Numbered from the stretch's first letter, positions 17,121 through 25,558 are shown. The stretch: 44,437 bases of DNA from Bacteroidales bacterium UBA1035 (GCA_002316835.1 DCEG01000026.1:1-44437), one strand, 5' to 3'. Notes: a model not told the origin generated them from the letters alone. A program made the numbers and translations.

Positions 17121-17933
17121 TTATGGGTTAGTCCAAACGAAACAATTCGGAAAACTCTCTTTAAGCTCTTGTTTTGATTCAAAAAAACCATAAACCGACG
17201 AGCCGGAACCCGACATTGATGCGTAAATCGCACCTAACTCGTATAATTGTTCTTTTATTCTACAAATTTCGGGATATTTTTTGAAAACCGAAGGTTCAAA
17301 ATCGTTTTTCATTAACTCTTTCCACTTGGAAACAGGCTTTTTGACGATCTCTTTCAACGAAATTTCCGATTGTTTAGGCGAAACCATTGCGTAAGCATCT
17401 TTGGTTGGAACGGAAATATCGGGTTTTACCAATACGAAGAAGTAGTTGCTTAAATCCAGTTCAATTTCTTCTAACATGTTGCCGATACCTGTAGCAAAAG
17501 CTGGTCTGTTTTTGATGAAAAAAGTACAGTCGGCTCCAATCTTTGCCGCTTTGTTTTCTAATTGCGAAACAGTATAACCCAAAGAAAACGTATCATTCAA
17601 CAACTTCAGCATAAAAGCCGCATCCGATGAGCCACCGCCTAATCCCGCTCCGAAAGGAATTTTCTTTAACAAATGGACATCGATTGGTGGTATTTCTTTT
17701 TCTTCCGAAATAAGTTTCAACGCCTTAATAACCAAATTATCGTCCGCATTTCCCTGAATTTCAATTCCGGTTTGGAAAAAACGGTAACTTTCTTTACAGT
17801 CAGACGGAATAATCTCCAGCGCATCTTTTAATCCGATAGGATAAAAAATGGTTTCGAGGTTGTGATAACCATCAGGTCGTTTGGAAATGATGTTAAGTCC
17901 TAAATTTATCTTTGCGTTGGGGAAGCAGATCAT
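17121..17933 (-). CDS. ispE: 4-diphosphocytidyl-2-C-methyl-D-erythritol kinase
   Basis: Phosphorylates CDP-methylerythritol in the MEP route to isoprenoid precursors. The 270-residue GHMP kinase has the N-terminal PNAKINLGLNI with Lys8, the ATP-binding loop PFGAGLGGGSSDAA (93-106), the catalytic Asp135 in IGADCTFF, and the C-terminal GSGSSVYG motif. Length is typical for IspE, and no frame damage is seen. It has its own TATCTTTG element immediately upstream (17953-17960) and is followed by the S9 peptidase after 36 bases. Identification is secure. Confidence 0.96.
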   Translation of the reverse strand: MICFPNAKINLGLNIISKRPDGYHNLETIFYPIGLKDALEIIPSDCKESYRFFQTGIEIQGNADDNLVIKALKLISEEKEIPPIDVHLLKKIPFGAGLGGGSSDAAFMLKLLNDTFSLGYTVSQLENKAAKIGADCTFFIKNRPAFATGIGNMLEEIELDLSNYFFVLVKPDISVPTKDAYAMVSPKQSEISLKEIVKKPVSKWKELMKNDFEPSVFKKYPEICRIKEQLYELGAIYASMSGSGSSVYGFFESKQELKESFPNCFVWTNP

Positions 17934-17952
17934 AGAAAGAAATTTATAAGTA

Positions 17953-17960
17953 CAAAGATA
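17953..17960 (-). promoter_or_regulatory. -7 element for ispE
   Basis: Reads TATCTTTG on the minus strand, 20 bases before the ispE ATG and 20 bases after the YoeB-family toxin stop. No clear -33 TTTG. Confidence 0.6.
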
Positions 17961-17980
17961 AGAAAGTTTGGAAAAACCTG

Positions 17981-18256
17981 CTATTTATTGTTGTAGTGAC
18001 CGAATGCAGAAATAACGGTTACAGTCACAATTTCTTCTTCAATAGTATAGATAAGTCGATGAGTAGAATCTATACGTCGCGACCAAAAACCTGCATAATC
18101 GTATTTTAATTGTTCCGGTTTGCCCGTTCCGGTTTTTGGATGTATCATTAATTCCTGCAACAGGCGATCAATCTTTTCAACGATCGCTTTCCCTTTTGTC
18201 TTTTTCAGGTAAGAGATATCCTGGCGTGCTCTTTCCTTGATGATTATTTTATACAT
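17981..18256 (-). CDS. Txe/YoeB-family toxin
   Basis: A 91-residue RelE-superfamily endoribonuclease toxin that, in the family, cleaves mRNA in the ribosomal A site. The YoeB signature is clear: a basic helical N-terminus (IIKERARQDISYLKKTKG), GTGKPEQLKYDYAGFWSRRI, then STHRLIYTI and the terminal ISAFGHY with the catalytic His-Tyr pair. Slightly longer than E. coli YoeB (84 residues) at both ends. Its ATG shares a base with the antitoxin stop (TAATG), the usual tight coupling in this module. Confidence 0.92.
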   Translation of the reverse strand: MYKIIIKERARQDISYLKKTKGKAIVEKIDRLLQELMIHPKTGTGKPEQLKYDYAGFWSRRIDSTHRLIYTIEEEIVTVTVISAFGHYNNK

Positions 18257-18534
18257 TACAACTTATCCAAAAAGTGATGTATATCTTCTTTCGAAGAAAG
18301 GGTTGCAGCGTCTTTTTCTTTTCTGTACGATTCTATTCTCTCAGCAACCATTTGTAGATTTTCGGGATTTTCGAAATAAGAATCGTCACTTGGGCTTGGA
18401 TTTTCAGATATTTTATCGCTAACGATTAATTCGATGACTTTTTTTCCGCGTTTTACTATAACGCGCTCACTTTCTGCCAAATCAAAATATCTTTTTTGAT
18501 TTTTTCTTAGTTCGGAAGGAGAAATTATTATCAT
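18256..18534 (-). CDS. YefM/Phd-family antitoxin
   Basis: A 92-residue antitoxin and autorepressor. The N-terminal half (1-45) matches the YefM/Phd DNA-binding fold: SPSELRKNQKRYFDLAESER then VIVKRGKKVIELI. The C-terminal half is acidic and flexible, as expected of the toxin-neutralising tail. The start codon is only about 14 bases from the predicted transcription start, and a perfect palindrome covers the promoter -7 region and the first base pairs of the gene, so autorepression is very plausible. It lies immediately upstream of the toxin gene. Confidence 0.9.
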   Translation of the reverse strand: MIIISPSELRKNQKRYFDLAESERVIVKRGKKVIELIVSDKISENPSPSDDSYFENPENLQMVAERIESYRKEKDAATLSSKEDIHHFLDKL

Positions 18535-18560
18535 ATTTGTACTTTATTTTGTACAAATAT
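18533..18560. promoter_or_regulatory. Palindromic operator of the YefM/YoeB module
   Basis: Perfect 10-bp arms ATATTTGTAC (18533-18542) and GTACAAATAT (18551-18560) with an 8-base T-rich centre. It overlaps the -7 element, the expected transcription start and the antitoxin ATG. The GTAC core resembles the TGTACA core known for YefM operators. Confidence 0.75.
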
Positions 18561-18584
18561 ATGTATTAATTTTGATGCGTCAAA
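18554..18584 (-). promoter_or_regulatory. Promoter of the YefM/YoeB operon
   Basis: Minus-strand -33 TTTG (18581-18584), 19-base spacer, -7 TATATTTG (18554-18561): a full Bacteroidetes promoter. The -7 element is embedded in the right arm of the operator palindrome. Confidence 0.8.
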
Positions 18585-18610
18585 ATTTTTTGTTGTTGGA
18601 TAATCAAGTT

Positions 18611-19159
18611 CTATTTGTTACTATTTCTGTATCTCCACGGACTTTCGGCATCGGGTTGGCTCCAGAGTCCTAGTTTGTTGGTTTCAGCGGCTAATTCAAG
18701 TTGTTCATAATGATCGTAATCGAGTGAAGAATCGAAACGACGATAGTGCCATGCAAGTCCGTTTTTTAGCATTTCAGCGCCTACGTCAAAATTGTCGGAA
18801 ATGAATACCTTTACGATTTCACGGTCATATTTGTCGAGAGGTTCAATGACAACGATGCCTACTTCTTTCCGATAAATCAATCCGGATAAAAACTTACGAG
18901 CTTCGTTGCTGAACGGCTGAGACATTTCGGGTGCATCAATTCCATAAATCCGATACCGGATTTCCTGATTGTCTTTTGTTAATCCGGTGAATGAATCACC
19001 GTCTGAAATTCCAATAACCTGTACGGTGTAATCGAATTTGTCGTTTAATTGAAAATCCTGAAAAGTTAATTTCTTTGTGAGGAAAAGAATTCCCATTACC
19101 CCCAACAAAAATACCAAAATAAGGGTATATTTTCTTGATTTTAACTTCCTTGCAATCAT
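18611..19159 (-). CDS. Staphylococcal-nuclease-like (thermonuclease) protein, membrane anchored
   Basis: A 182-residue Ca-dependent nuclease fold. A single membrane helix (about 11-28, TLILVFLLGVMGILFL) would anchor or export it. The SNase domain (about 40-180) shows ISDGDSF, IRYRIYGIDAPE with the catalytic Arg and Glu region, PLDKYDREIVKVF with the second Arg, and the conserved C-terminal NKLGLWS. It probably degrades DNA or RNA outside the cytoplasm. It follows the DUF2461 gene by 25 bases and is likely the last gene of a three-gene unit with the OB-like lipoprotein. Confidence 0.9.
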   Translation of the reverse strand: MIARKLKSRKYTLILVFLLGVMGILFLTKKLTFQDFQLNDKFDYTVQVIGISDGDSFTGLTKDNQEIRYRIYGIDAPEMSQPFSNEARKFLSGLIYRKEVGIVVIEPLDKYDREIVKVFISDNFDVGAEMLKNGLAWHYRRFDSSLDYDHYEQLELAAETNKLGLWSQPDAESPWRYRNSNK

Positions 19160-19184
19160 GTCTGGGTATTTTTGTTAGTGCTTG

Positions 19185-19877
19185 TTACTCAGCTTCTTCC
19201 CTGACTTCCACCATCAGATGATATAAATCGGCAAGATGAGTGAAATCATCCGCGATCAGGTGTGCGAGCGCATCGCTGTAAATTCTTTCATCCGAAACAG
19301 GGAATGTTTTCATTACATAAACCGCTTTTCGGTTCATCCACGGCTGAAAAAAATCGGGAAGGATATTAGGAATAGATTTTTTATAGCTTTCACCTTCAAC
19401 TGAGTACCCGCGATCAATAACACTTTTCTGCACCATTTCCCGAAAAGCATTGGGCTCAGTTTCGATCTTATCCCGAAAAATATCCATCACTTTGCGCTTG
19501 GGCGCAAATAATCCCATTCCAAGCATGCAATGCTCTGTGTTGAGTTCCATAAAATAACCCGGAAAATTTTCCCACGATGTGCCGACGCGCTGAAAACTCA
19601 TCCACAGACACGTGTTGTACGGGTCTTTGTTTTTCGAGAAACGGACATCGCGATAAATTCTCGACAAAACTTTGTGAGGACGGAATTCGAACAGTGGATC
19701 GATGTTGTGCATCGCGGGCGAAAGTGTGTTCACTAATGCCCGAAACGGTTGCAGCAATTCAATTTCATAAAGTTCACGATGATCTTCGAACCACTGACGA
19801 AAGTTATTCTCTTTAAGATCGTTTAAAAACTGAATGGTTTCGGGCGTGAAACCCGAAAACGGTAATACAGTTTTCAT
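19185..19877 (-). CDS. DUF2461 family protein
   Basis: A 230-residue cytoplasmic protein matching the widely distributed DUF2461 (TIGR02453) family of unknown biochemical role. Family features visible: the N-terminal FSGFTPETIQFLNDLKENNF, NFRQWFEDHRELYE, then KVLSRIYRDVRFSKNKDPYNT and YFMELNTEHCMLGMGLF. Length is normal. Its ATG shares one base with the stop of the upstream lipoprotein gene (TAATG), so translation of the two is probably coupled. The neighbours do not suggest a clear function. Confidence 0.88.
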   Translation of the reverse strand: MKTVLPFSGFTPETIQFLNDLKENNFRQWFEDHRELYEIELLQPFRALVNTLSPAMHNIDPLFEFRPHKVLSRIYRDVRFSKNKDPYNTCLWMSFQRVGTSWENFPGYFMELNTEHCMLGMGLFAPKRKVMDIFRDKIETEPNAFREMVQKSVIDRGYSVEGESYKKSIPNILPDFFQPWMNRKAVYVMKTFPVSDERIYSDALAHLIADDFTHLADLYHLMVEVREEAE

Positions 19878-20431
19878 TATTTGACAATATTGTATGAGTC
19901 AGCGGCGATATGGTAAAATGACAAATATTCTTTTCCTTCTGAAGCTTTACGTTCAGCAATCTGCGTACGGAATTGGTTTACTCGGTCTAACTCTGAACTT
20001 CCAACTGCCACACCTTCAGCTTTTTGTTCGGTTTCACAACCTTCGCCGCCTTCACCGTGGGTTACGTTTGTGCCTTCGGCAATTTCTTTCTCCATTTGCT
20101 GCAGATCGGCTTCGGTGATTCTGTCTTCGACTAATATACCTTTCAGCACTACTTTGTTGTCCACGCACTCTTCGTTGAATTTTCCCAGTGTACTGTTCGA
20201 TTCGGCGCGGATGCTCTGAGCATCGGTACTGCCTTGTAAAAAGAGTTTCATGCCACTTTTTTGACACACGTGTGTGGCAAGTCCTTCAACAGTGATGGAT
20301 TGCCCGACATATTCTTCGGGGCTTGATAAAATGTTGTCAACGGTTAACGGTCCTTTTTGCGAATTTCCGGTACATGCTGATAGCACTATAAGTGAGAAAA
20401 TGACAGTAATAGTTGTAAATAAGGTTTTCAT
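19877..20431 (-). CDS. Lipoprotein with probable OB-fold
   Basis: A 184-residue putative lipoprotein: signal MKTLFTTITVIFSLIVLSAC with lipobox LSAC (Cys20). Residues of about 32-105 (VDNILSSPEEYVGQSITVEG ... NKVVLKGILVED) have the look of the OB-fold/tRNA_anti-like domain found in Bacteroidetes exported proteins. The following region is acidic and Gly-rich with a GEGGEGC segment, and holds Cys and His residues that could bind metal (inference). A TATCTTTG element lies 37 bases upstream. It is the first gene of an operon with DUF2461 and the nuclease. Confidence 0.75.
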   Translation of the reverse strand: MKTLFTTITVIFSLIVLSACTGNSQKGPLTVDNILSSPEEYVGQSITVEGLATHVCQKSGMKLFLQGSTDAQSIRAESNSTLGKFNEECVDNKVVLKGILVEDRITEADLQQMEKEIAEGTNVTHGEGGEGCETEQKAEGVAVGSSELDRVNQFRTQIAERKASEGKEYLSFYHIAADSYNIVK

Positions 20432-20467
20432 TTTAATATTTAATGAGTCATTAATAATTTAAGAGTT

Positions 20468-20475
20468 CAAAGATA
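20468..20475 (-). promoter_or_regulatory. -7 element for the OB-lipoprotein operon
   Basis: Reads TATCTTTG on the minus strand, 37 bases before the ATG. No -33 TTTG at the standard distance. The rest of 20432-20712 is AT-rich, with no ORF of its own beyond the divergent promoter at 20678. Confidence 0.55.
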
Positions 20476-20677
20476 TTGTTTTTTCAGAAGATATGAAAAG
20501 GAAAAATAAGAAATTCCTATTTAAAAGGTGTATCTTCATATCTTTTTAAATACGAATATGTTGCTAAATTGTTACACGTTGGCAAATATCGAAATTTCAT
20601 CGGAAATTATCTCTTATTCGTCGGGAAAAATAACCCTGTTCATCGATTTTATGTTGTAAGATGCATTGGTTTGTCTG

Positions 20678-20685
20678 TATCTTTG
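20678..20685 (+). promoter_or_regulatory. -7 element for the LiaF-like gene
   Basis: TATCTTTG, with a weak -33-like GTTG 21 bases upstream (20653-20656). The predicted start near 20692 lies 21 bases before the ATG at 20713 and rules out the longer in-frame start at 20569. Confidence 0.6.
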
Positions 20686-20712
20686 TGTAATAAAGATTTA
20701 AAAATAAATTTT

Positions 20713-21477
20713 ATGGAAAATAATGAACAAAACATGAATTTCTCTGATAGATCCAAAGGTGGTATTTTCGGATTTCTGTTGATTTTGGTCGGGACGTTGT
20801 TTCTTGCTTTTAATCGTGGCTGGCTTGATCCGGACTTACGTTACATCGTATTTTCATGGCCAATGGTATTCGTCGTTTTTGCCTTTTTCGCTTTGGCTAA
20901 AAGAGAATATTGGGGCATACTTTTCTGGCTGGCACTGGCAGCTTTTTTCTTGCTGCCACGTATAGCTGTTTTGTATCCGGATGCTCTGCCGGGGATTAAC
21001 AAGGATTTTGCACATAATTTTTGGCCGGTTTTGCTTATACTTGTAGGGGTTGGGGTTATACTCAAAATTTCTTTCAGACGGCGTATAGGTTGTTGTGGGC
21101 TTGACCGTGAGCAATTTAATATGAACAAAATTGAAGGTACTGATGGTGTTTATGTCAGAAAAGTTGTTTTTGGCGGTAACGAAGATATTTTTTTGGAGCC
21201 TGTATTTCGTGGAGGAAAAATTGAGGTGGTTTTTGGTGGAGTTGAACTCGATTTGCGCCGATCAACTTTACCGGAAGGAGATACGCATCTTCAAATTGAA
21301 GCCGTTTTTGGCGGTGTAACACTTTATTTGCCGGATGATTGGGTAGTTGTGCCAAAAATTGATGCTGTTTTAGGTGGCGTTGAAAATAAACGATTTTCGA
21401 AAACGGTATCTGCCGATAACTCAAGCAGATTATTAATAACGGGCGAAGTTGTGTTTGGCGGTTGTGAAATTCGCTAA
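20713..21477 (+). CDS. LiaF-like membrane protein (DUF5668 plus toastrack-like repeats)
   Basis: A 254-residue membrane protein. The N-terminal half has four hydrophobic helices (starting GIFGFLLILVGTLFLAF, through LLILVGVGVILKI) like the LiaF/DUF5668 transmembrane region. After a basic cytoplasmic stretch the C-terminal half (about 140-254) contains five spaced V-x-GG units (VVFGGNED, VVFGGVEL, AVFGGVTL, AVLGGVEN, VVFGGCEI), a toastrack-like beta repeat. In Firmicutes LiaF restrains a cell-envelope stress two-component system. Here the next gene is a membrane LytTR regulator 55 bases downstream, so a comparable sensor-regulator pair is plausible. Start placed at MENNEQ, downstream of the promoter. 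Confidence 0.82.
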   Translation: MENNEQNMNFSDRSKGGIFGFLLILVGTLFLAFNRGWLDPDLRYIVFSWPMVFVVFAFFALAKREYWGILFWLALAAFFLLPRIAVLYPDALPGINKDFAHNFWPVLLILVGVGVILKISFRRRIGCCGLDREQFNMNKIEGTDGVYVRKVVFGGNEDIFLEPVFRGGKIEVVFGGVELDLRRSTLPEGDTHLQIEAVFGGVTLYLPDDWVVVPKIDAVLGGVENKRFSKTVSADNSSRLLITGEVVFGGCEIR

Positions 21478-21532
21478 TTCCTTTTCAAACTAAATTGTAC
21501 AACTATTTCCAACACATTATTATACGTTGAAA

Positions 21533-22345
21533 ATGAATATATTTCTTCCAACTAATATTTTGCGCTTACTGATAATGACTGTCTTGTGCATTGTTTATGC
21601 GTTGTTTCAGGCATTTGCATTTAGTTGGCTTGTTTCATTTTCCTATCTGACTTTGTTTTTTGATGCTTTCTTCAATGCAATTTTTGTTGTGCTATCAAGT
21701 GTTTTTTTAAATAAAGCGATACGTTTCGGAAATTACGTTGCTCTTGGATTTTTCCAGCGTCTGATTAATTATACTGCATTGGGTATACTTACACTTGGAA
21801 TATGGATTGGGCTGGGCTTACTGGGCTCGTATTTGATATTGGGCAAAGAGAATATTACAGAATTACGTTGGATGATTCCCATGAAAGTTTTCATCGGAAT
21901 ACTTCTGTATATTCCTATTCTTCAATTTATTCATAATCGAATTGAAAATGAAGAGGTTGATGAATTCGAAGATGCAATACCAATAGATGAGAACAATACT
22001 GAAAGTGCAATTGAAATTCTTGATCGTGTGGTGGTGAAAACCGGACAGAAAATTCATGTAATTAATGTGGCGGATATTGTTTATATTCAAGCCGATGGAG
22101 ATTATGTACAGCTTATCACCGACCAAAACCATTTTCTGAAGGAAGAAACTATGAAATATTTTGAAATTAATTTGCCTTCGACAACATTTGTGAGGATTCA
22201 TAGATCGTACATAGTAAACGTTGAGAAAATACTTCGAATTGAACTCTATGAGAAAAAAAATCAAATACTTACACTTACCAATGGACATAAAATAAAAGCT
22301 AGTGCAGCTGGTTACAGACTACTTCGTGAAGTGCTAAATCTATAA
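21533..22345 (+). CDS. Membrane-anchored LytTR DNA-binding regulator
   Basis: A 270-residue one-component regulator. Residues 1-130 hold four hydrophobic helices. After an acidic linker, the C-terminal LytTR domain (about 166-270) shows the family pattern: VKTGQKIHVINVADIVYIQA, DGDYVQLIT, FVRIHRSYIVNVEKI and a final KIKASAAGYRLLREV. No receiver or histidine kinase domain is present, so signalling must come through the membrane part or a partner, with the adjacent LiaF-like protein the obvious candidate. I used the ATG at 21533; a TTG two codons upstream is in frame but less likely. There is no separate promoter, so it is presumably co-transcribed with the LiaF-like gene. Confidence 0.85.
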   Translation: MNIFLPTNILRLLIMTVLCIVYALFQAFAFSWLVSFSYLTLFFDAFFNAIFVVLSSVFLNKAIRFGNYVALGFFQRLINYTALGILTLGIWIGLGLLGSYLILGKENITELRWMIPMKVFIGILLYIPILQFIHNRIENEEVDEFEDAIPIDENNTESAIEILDRVVVKTGQKIHVINVADIVYIQADGDYVQLITDQNHFLKEETMKYFEINLPSTTFVRIHRSYIVNVEKILRIELYEKKNQILTLTNGHKIKASAAGYRLLREVLNL

Positions 22346-22394
22346 ATTCGTAACAAAATCTTATCGTAAACTTTGTTAAAACCAAGAAAACCGT

Positions 22395-22426
22395 TTTGAT
22401 GTTTTGAGTTTTCCGTGTTACCTTTG
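22395..22426 (+). promoter_or_regulatory. Promoter of the TetR-RND efflux operon
   Basis: -33 TTTG (22395-22398), 20-base spacer, -7 TACCTTTG (22419-22426): a complete Bacteroidetes promoter. The predicted start is near 22433, only about 10 bases before the tetR-like ATG. Confidence 0.78.
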
Positions 22427-22442
22427 TGCGTTTTTTAGATGT

Positions 22443-23057
22443 ATGGAATTAAAAGAAAGAATAATTAAACAGGCTGGTGAGCTTTTCTACCAATATGGTA
22501 TAAAGAGCGTTTCCATGGATGATTTGGCATCTTCTTTGGGTATTTCAAAACGTACTCTTTATGAGAATTTTAAGGATAAAGAAGATGTCCTATTGTCTTA
22601 TCTTATAAGTATTCGAGACTATCGGAACGATCGGATTGTTGAACTTATAGAACAATCATCGAATATTGTTGAGGTGTTCCTGTATTTTATTGATTTTCAT
22701 AAGAATAAAAAGATGCCCTCTACCAAGTTCTATGAAGATATCTATAAGTATTATCCAAGAATTTACAAGTTAATTCAGCAGGATGTTGAGAAAAACAAGG
22801 TTTATCTGACTCAGTTTTTAAAACAAGGGATTGCCGAAGGATATATTCGGGATAATTTAAATATTGATGTGGCAGCTTTTCTGGTGGAGGAAAGCACATA
22901 TACGTATATTCGTGCGTCGTATCTGGAGAAACCTCCTTTTTCCTTTCAGGAACTCTTTTTCACAATGATGATAAATTTTATTCGTGGTATTTCCACCGAC
23001 AAAGGAATCAAGATTATTGATAATTATCTACTAAATAAAACTAAAGAAATAAATTAA
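22443..23057 (+). CDS. TetR/AcrR-family transcriptional regulator
   Basis: A 204-residue regulator, probably the local repressor of the efflux operon it heads. The N-terminal helix-turn-helix (about 5-50) is typical: KERIIKQAGELFYQYGIKSV, SMDDLASSLGISKRTLYENF, KDKEDVLLSYL. The C-terminal part is all-helical, with no recognisable ligand motif. I chose MELKERI at 22443 because the promoter -7 ends at 22426, leaving no room for the longer in-frame start at 22404. It ends 7 bases before the outer-membrane channel gene. Confidence 0.9.
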   Translation: MELKERIIKQAGELFYQYGIKSVSMDDLASSLGISKRTLYENFKDKEDVLLSYLISIRDYRNDRIVELIEQSSNIVEVFLYFIDFHKNKKMPSTKFYEDIYKYYPRIYKLIQQDVEKNKVYLTQFLKQGIAEGYIRDNLNIDVAAFLVEESTYTYIRASYLEKPPFSFQELFFTMMINFIRGISTDKGIKIIDNYLLNKTKEIN

Positions 23058-23064
23058 TTACTAT

Positions 23065-24510
23065 ATGAAAGTCAATAAATTAAGCGTTGTTCTATTGATG
23101 GTTTTCGGATTATTGATGTTTACCACAGTAAATGCGCAAACCTCCGATAGTTTACAATTGGACCTGAATACAGCCTTAAAAATCGCACTCAGTGAAAATC
23201 CCAATGTAAAAGTAGCCGATATGGAAATTACTAAGAAAGAGTATGCCAAAAAATCGGCTTACGGAGCGTTGCTTCCGCAGTTTGATCTTATCGGACAATA
23301 CCAACGCGCTATTAAGCGGCAGACAGTTTATTTTGATGAAGGGTTCGGAATGGGCGGCGGTACAATTGATCCAACAAAATACACAACACCCGAGGAGCTT
23401 TTCGTTATGCAAACTGTGGGTAAAATGTTTGCACCCGATCCTGAAAAAGCCGGTGAAGGCATTCAGATGGGACGTCTGAACGTTTATACTGCCGGACTTA
23501 ACGTGAGCATGCCGTTAGTAGTACCCTCGTTGTGGAAAAATATCCAGATGAGCCAGATAGATATACAACTCGCTATGGAAAAGGCTCGCTCATCTCGTAT
23601 CGATCTAGCTAACCAGATAAAAAAGTCGTTTTATTCACTATTGCTTGCACAAGCCAGTTACGATGTTTTCAAGGAAACATATGCTACCGATTCTCTTAAT
23701 CTGGAGAGTATCAAAAATCGTTTTAATCAAGGCGTTGTTGCTGAATATGATGTGATTACCGCCGACGTTCGCCTGAAGAGCCTTATACCAAGCATTCTGC
23801 AATCACAGAATATGATGAAGATTGCTGAGTTGCAGTTGAAAATGCTTATGGGGATCGATAGCGAGATGCCGTTGAAAGTTATCGGTGATCTTGACGATTA
23901 TCGTGACACCATGTTTGAGACCATTGTTCCGGCTGATACATCGCTCATAAATAACAGTGATATTAAACAGTTCGACTTACAAAATGAAATGGCGCTAAAA
24001 GGTTACGAAATGCAGAAACTGCAATTTGCTCCCACGCTTGTTTCATCATTCAACTACATGTATATGAGCCAAAATAATGATTTCAAGTTCAGTACTTATC
24101 GTTGGGATCCTTTTTCTATGCTTGGCGTAACGCTTTCCATTCCATTATTTAACGGTGGGCAGCGATATCACAATATGAAACAATCCGAAATTCAACTTTA
24201 TCAACTTAGCGAGCAACGCAAAGAGGTTGAACGGGGTTTGAAATTGTCAATTAAAAACAATTATGATTTGATGGCAAAAAGTATGGAGCAGGTTGTAGCA
24301 ACAGAATCGGCTGTAGAGCAGGCACGCAAAGGGTATCAGATTACGCAGAAGCGTTACGAAACCGGGATGGGTACTATTGTCGATGTAAATGCTGCAGCAC
24401 TGGCAATAACCAGCGCTGAGCTTCAATATCGCAATGCCATTTACGATTATTTGGCCGCCAAAGCCGATTTGGAGAAAACACTCGGGTATGATATTAACGC
24501 AACAAATTAA
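23065..24510 (+). CDS. TolC-family outer membrane efflux protein
   Basis: Outer-membrane channel of the tripartite RND pump. The 481-residue protein has a signal peptide ending TTVNAQ, then two OEP repeats dominated by long coiled-coil helices. The first repeat begins LDLNTALKIALSENPNVKVA; the second ends RYETGMGTIVDVNAAALAIT ... AKADLEKTLGYD, which is typical of the family. A Gly-rich, Met-rich insertion around residues 85-130 (GFGMGGGTIDP, MGRLN) is longer than in classical TolC. It lies between the TetR gene and the membrane fusion gene, with 22 bases on the downstream side. Confidence 0.93.
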   Translation: MKVNKLSVVLLMVFGLLMFTTVNAQTSDSLQLDLNTALKIALSENPNVKVADMEITKKEYAKKSAYGALLPQFDLIGQYQRAIKRQTVYFDEGFGMGGGTIDPTKYTTPEELFVMQTVGKMFAPDPEKAGEGIQMGRLNVYTAGLNVSMPLVVPSLWKNIQMSQIDIQLAMEKARSSRIDLANQIKKSFYSLLLAQASYDVFKETYATDSLNLESIKNRFNQGVVAEYDVITADVRLKSLIPSILQSQNMMKIAELQLKMLMGIDSEMPLKVIGDLDDYRDTMFETIVPADTSLINNSDIKQFDLQNEMALKGYEMQKLQFAPTLVSSFNYMYMSQNNDFKFSTYRWDPFSMLGVTLSIPLFNGGQRYHNMKQSEIQLYQLSEQRKEVERGLKLSIKNNYDLMAKSMEQVVATESAVEQARKGYQITQKRYETGMGTIVDVNAAALAITSAELQYRNAIYDYLAAKADLEKTLGYDINATN

Positions 24511-24532
24511 GAAATACAAACAAATTTTATAT

Positions 24533-25549
24533 ATGAAACGGAATAATATTCTAAAACTTATGCCGCTGGCAAGTCTCCTTTTTCTCGCATCATGTGGAGG
24601 GGCAACAAAAAACGAAACACAGACCGAAACCGTGAAGAAAAACGTAAAAGTTGAAGAAGTCCGGTTGACAGCAGTCGATCAATTATCGACTTTCACTGCA
24701 ACGGTTGAGGCAAATACGGTCAACAATATTGCACCTGCGATGGGTGGTCGCATCAGAAGTATTCATGTAGATGTTGGCAGTCGTGTTGGCAGGGGACAAA
24801 CAGTGGTAACTATGGATGCGGCAAACTACACGCAGCAACAAACGCAACTTGCCACGCTGAAGAGAGATTATGAGCGATATCTGGAACTTTATAATGTGGG
24901 AGGAATTTCCAAGCAACAGCTCGACCAGATGAAAGCTCAGCTTGATGTGGCGCAAACCGCACTGAATAATCTGGGTGAAAATACTCGTCTTACAAGTCCT
25001 ATAAGTGGAGTAGTAACTGCACGAAATTACGATCCGGGAGATATGGCTTCCGGTTTACCGATTCTTACTATCGAAAATATTAATCCTGTTAAAGTGATTA
25101 TAAACGTTTCTGAATCATTCTATAGTCAAGTCACAAAAGGAATGCCGGCCACTGTTCAGGTAGATGCACTTGCTAATGAGAACTTTGAGGGAAAAATATC
25201 GTTAATTCATCCTACTTTGAATTCGGTTTCACATACATTCCCCGTTGAGATAGAGGTGAATAATACCGATCAGCGTCTTCGACCGGGGATGTTTTCCCGT
25301 GTAACGATGAATTTCGGAACCAATGATCGTCCGCTTGTTCCCGATATGGCAGTATTAAAACAAACCGGTTCTAACGACCGATATGTTTTTGTGGAAAAAG
25401 ATGGAAAAGCCTTTTACACGCTTGTTCAATTAGGAACACGGATTGAAGATAAATACGAAATTGTTTCCGGTTTAAGTGCCGGCGACAGGGTAATTGTACA
25501 GGGAAATGTTGGTTTGATTGACGGAGCCGAAGTTCAAGTAGTAGAATAA
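24533..25549 (+). CDS. RND efflux periplasmic adaptor (membrane fusion protein), lipoprotein
   Basis: Connects the inner-membrane pump to the TolC-like channel. The 338-residue protein has a signal with lipobox LASC. The lipoyl/barrel-sandwich part (about 60-165) includes GRIRSIHVDVGSRVGRGQTV and TSPISGVVTARNYDPGDMA, separated by a short alpha-hairpin (QQQTQLATLKRDYERYLELY). The beta-barrel and membrane-proximal domains follow, ending LSAGDRVIVQGNVGLIDGAE. The ATG at 24533 was chosen because it begins the signal peptide; an earlier in-frame ATG lies inside the tolC-like gene. Confidence 0.93.
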   Translation: MKRNNILKLMPLASLLFLASCGGATKNETQTETVKKNVKVEEVRLTAVDQLSTFTATVEANTVNNIAPAMGGRIRSIHVDVGSRVGRGQTVVTMDAANYTQQQTQLATLKRDYERYLELYNVGGISKQQLDQMKAQLDVAQTALNNLGENTRLTSPISGVVTARNYDPGDMASGLPILTIENINPVKVIINVSESFYSQVTKGMPATVQVDALANENFEGKISLIHPTLNSVSHTFPVEIEVNNTDQRLRPGMFSRVTMNFGTNDRPLVPDMAVLKQTGSNDRYVFVEKDGKAFYTLVQLGTRIEDKYEIVSGLSAGDRVIVQGNVGLIDGAEVQVVE

Positions 25550-25558
25550 ATAAATTTA

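Noticed and set aside
20569..20712. A longer N-terminus for the LiaF-like protein
   Set aside because: The -7 element at 20678-20685 lies inside this extension, and the added residues do not look like a membrane or signal segment.
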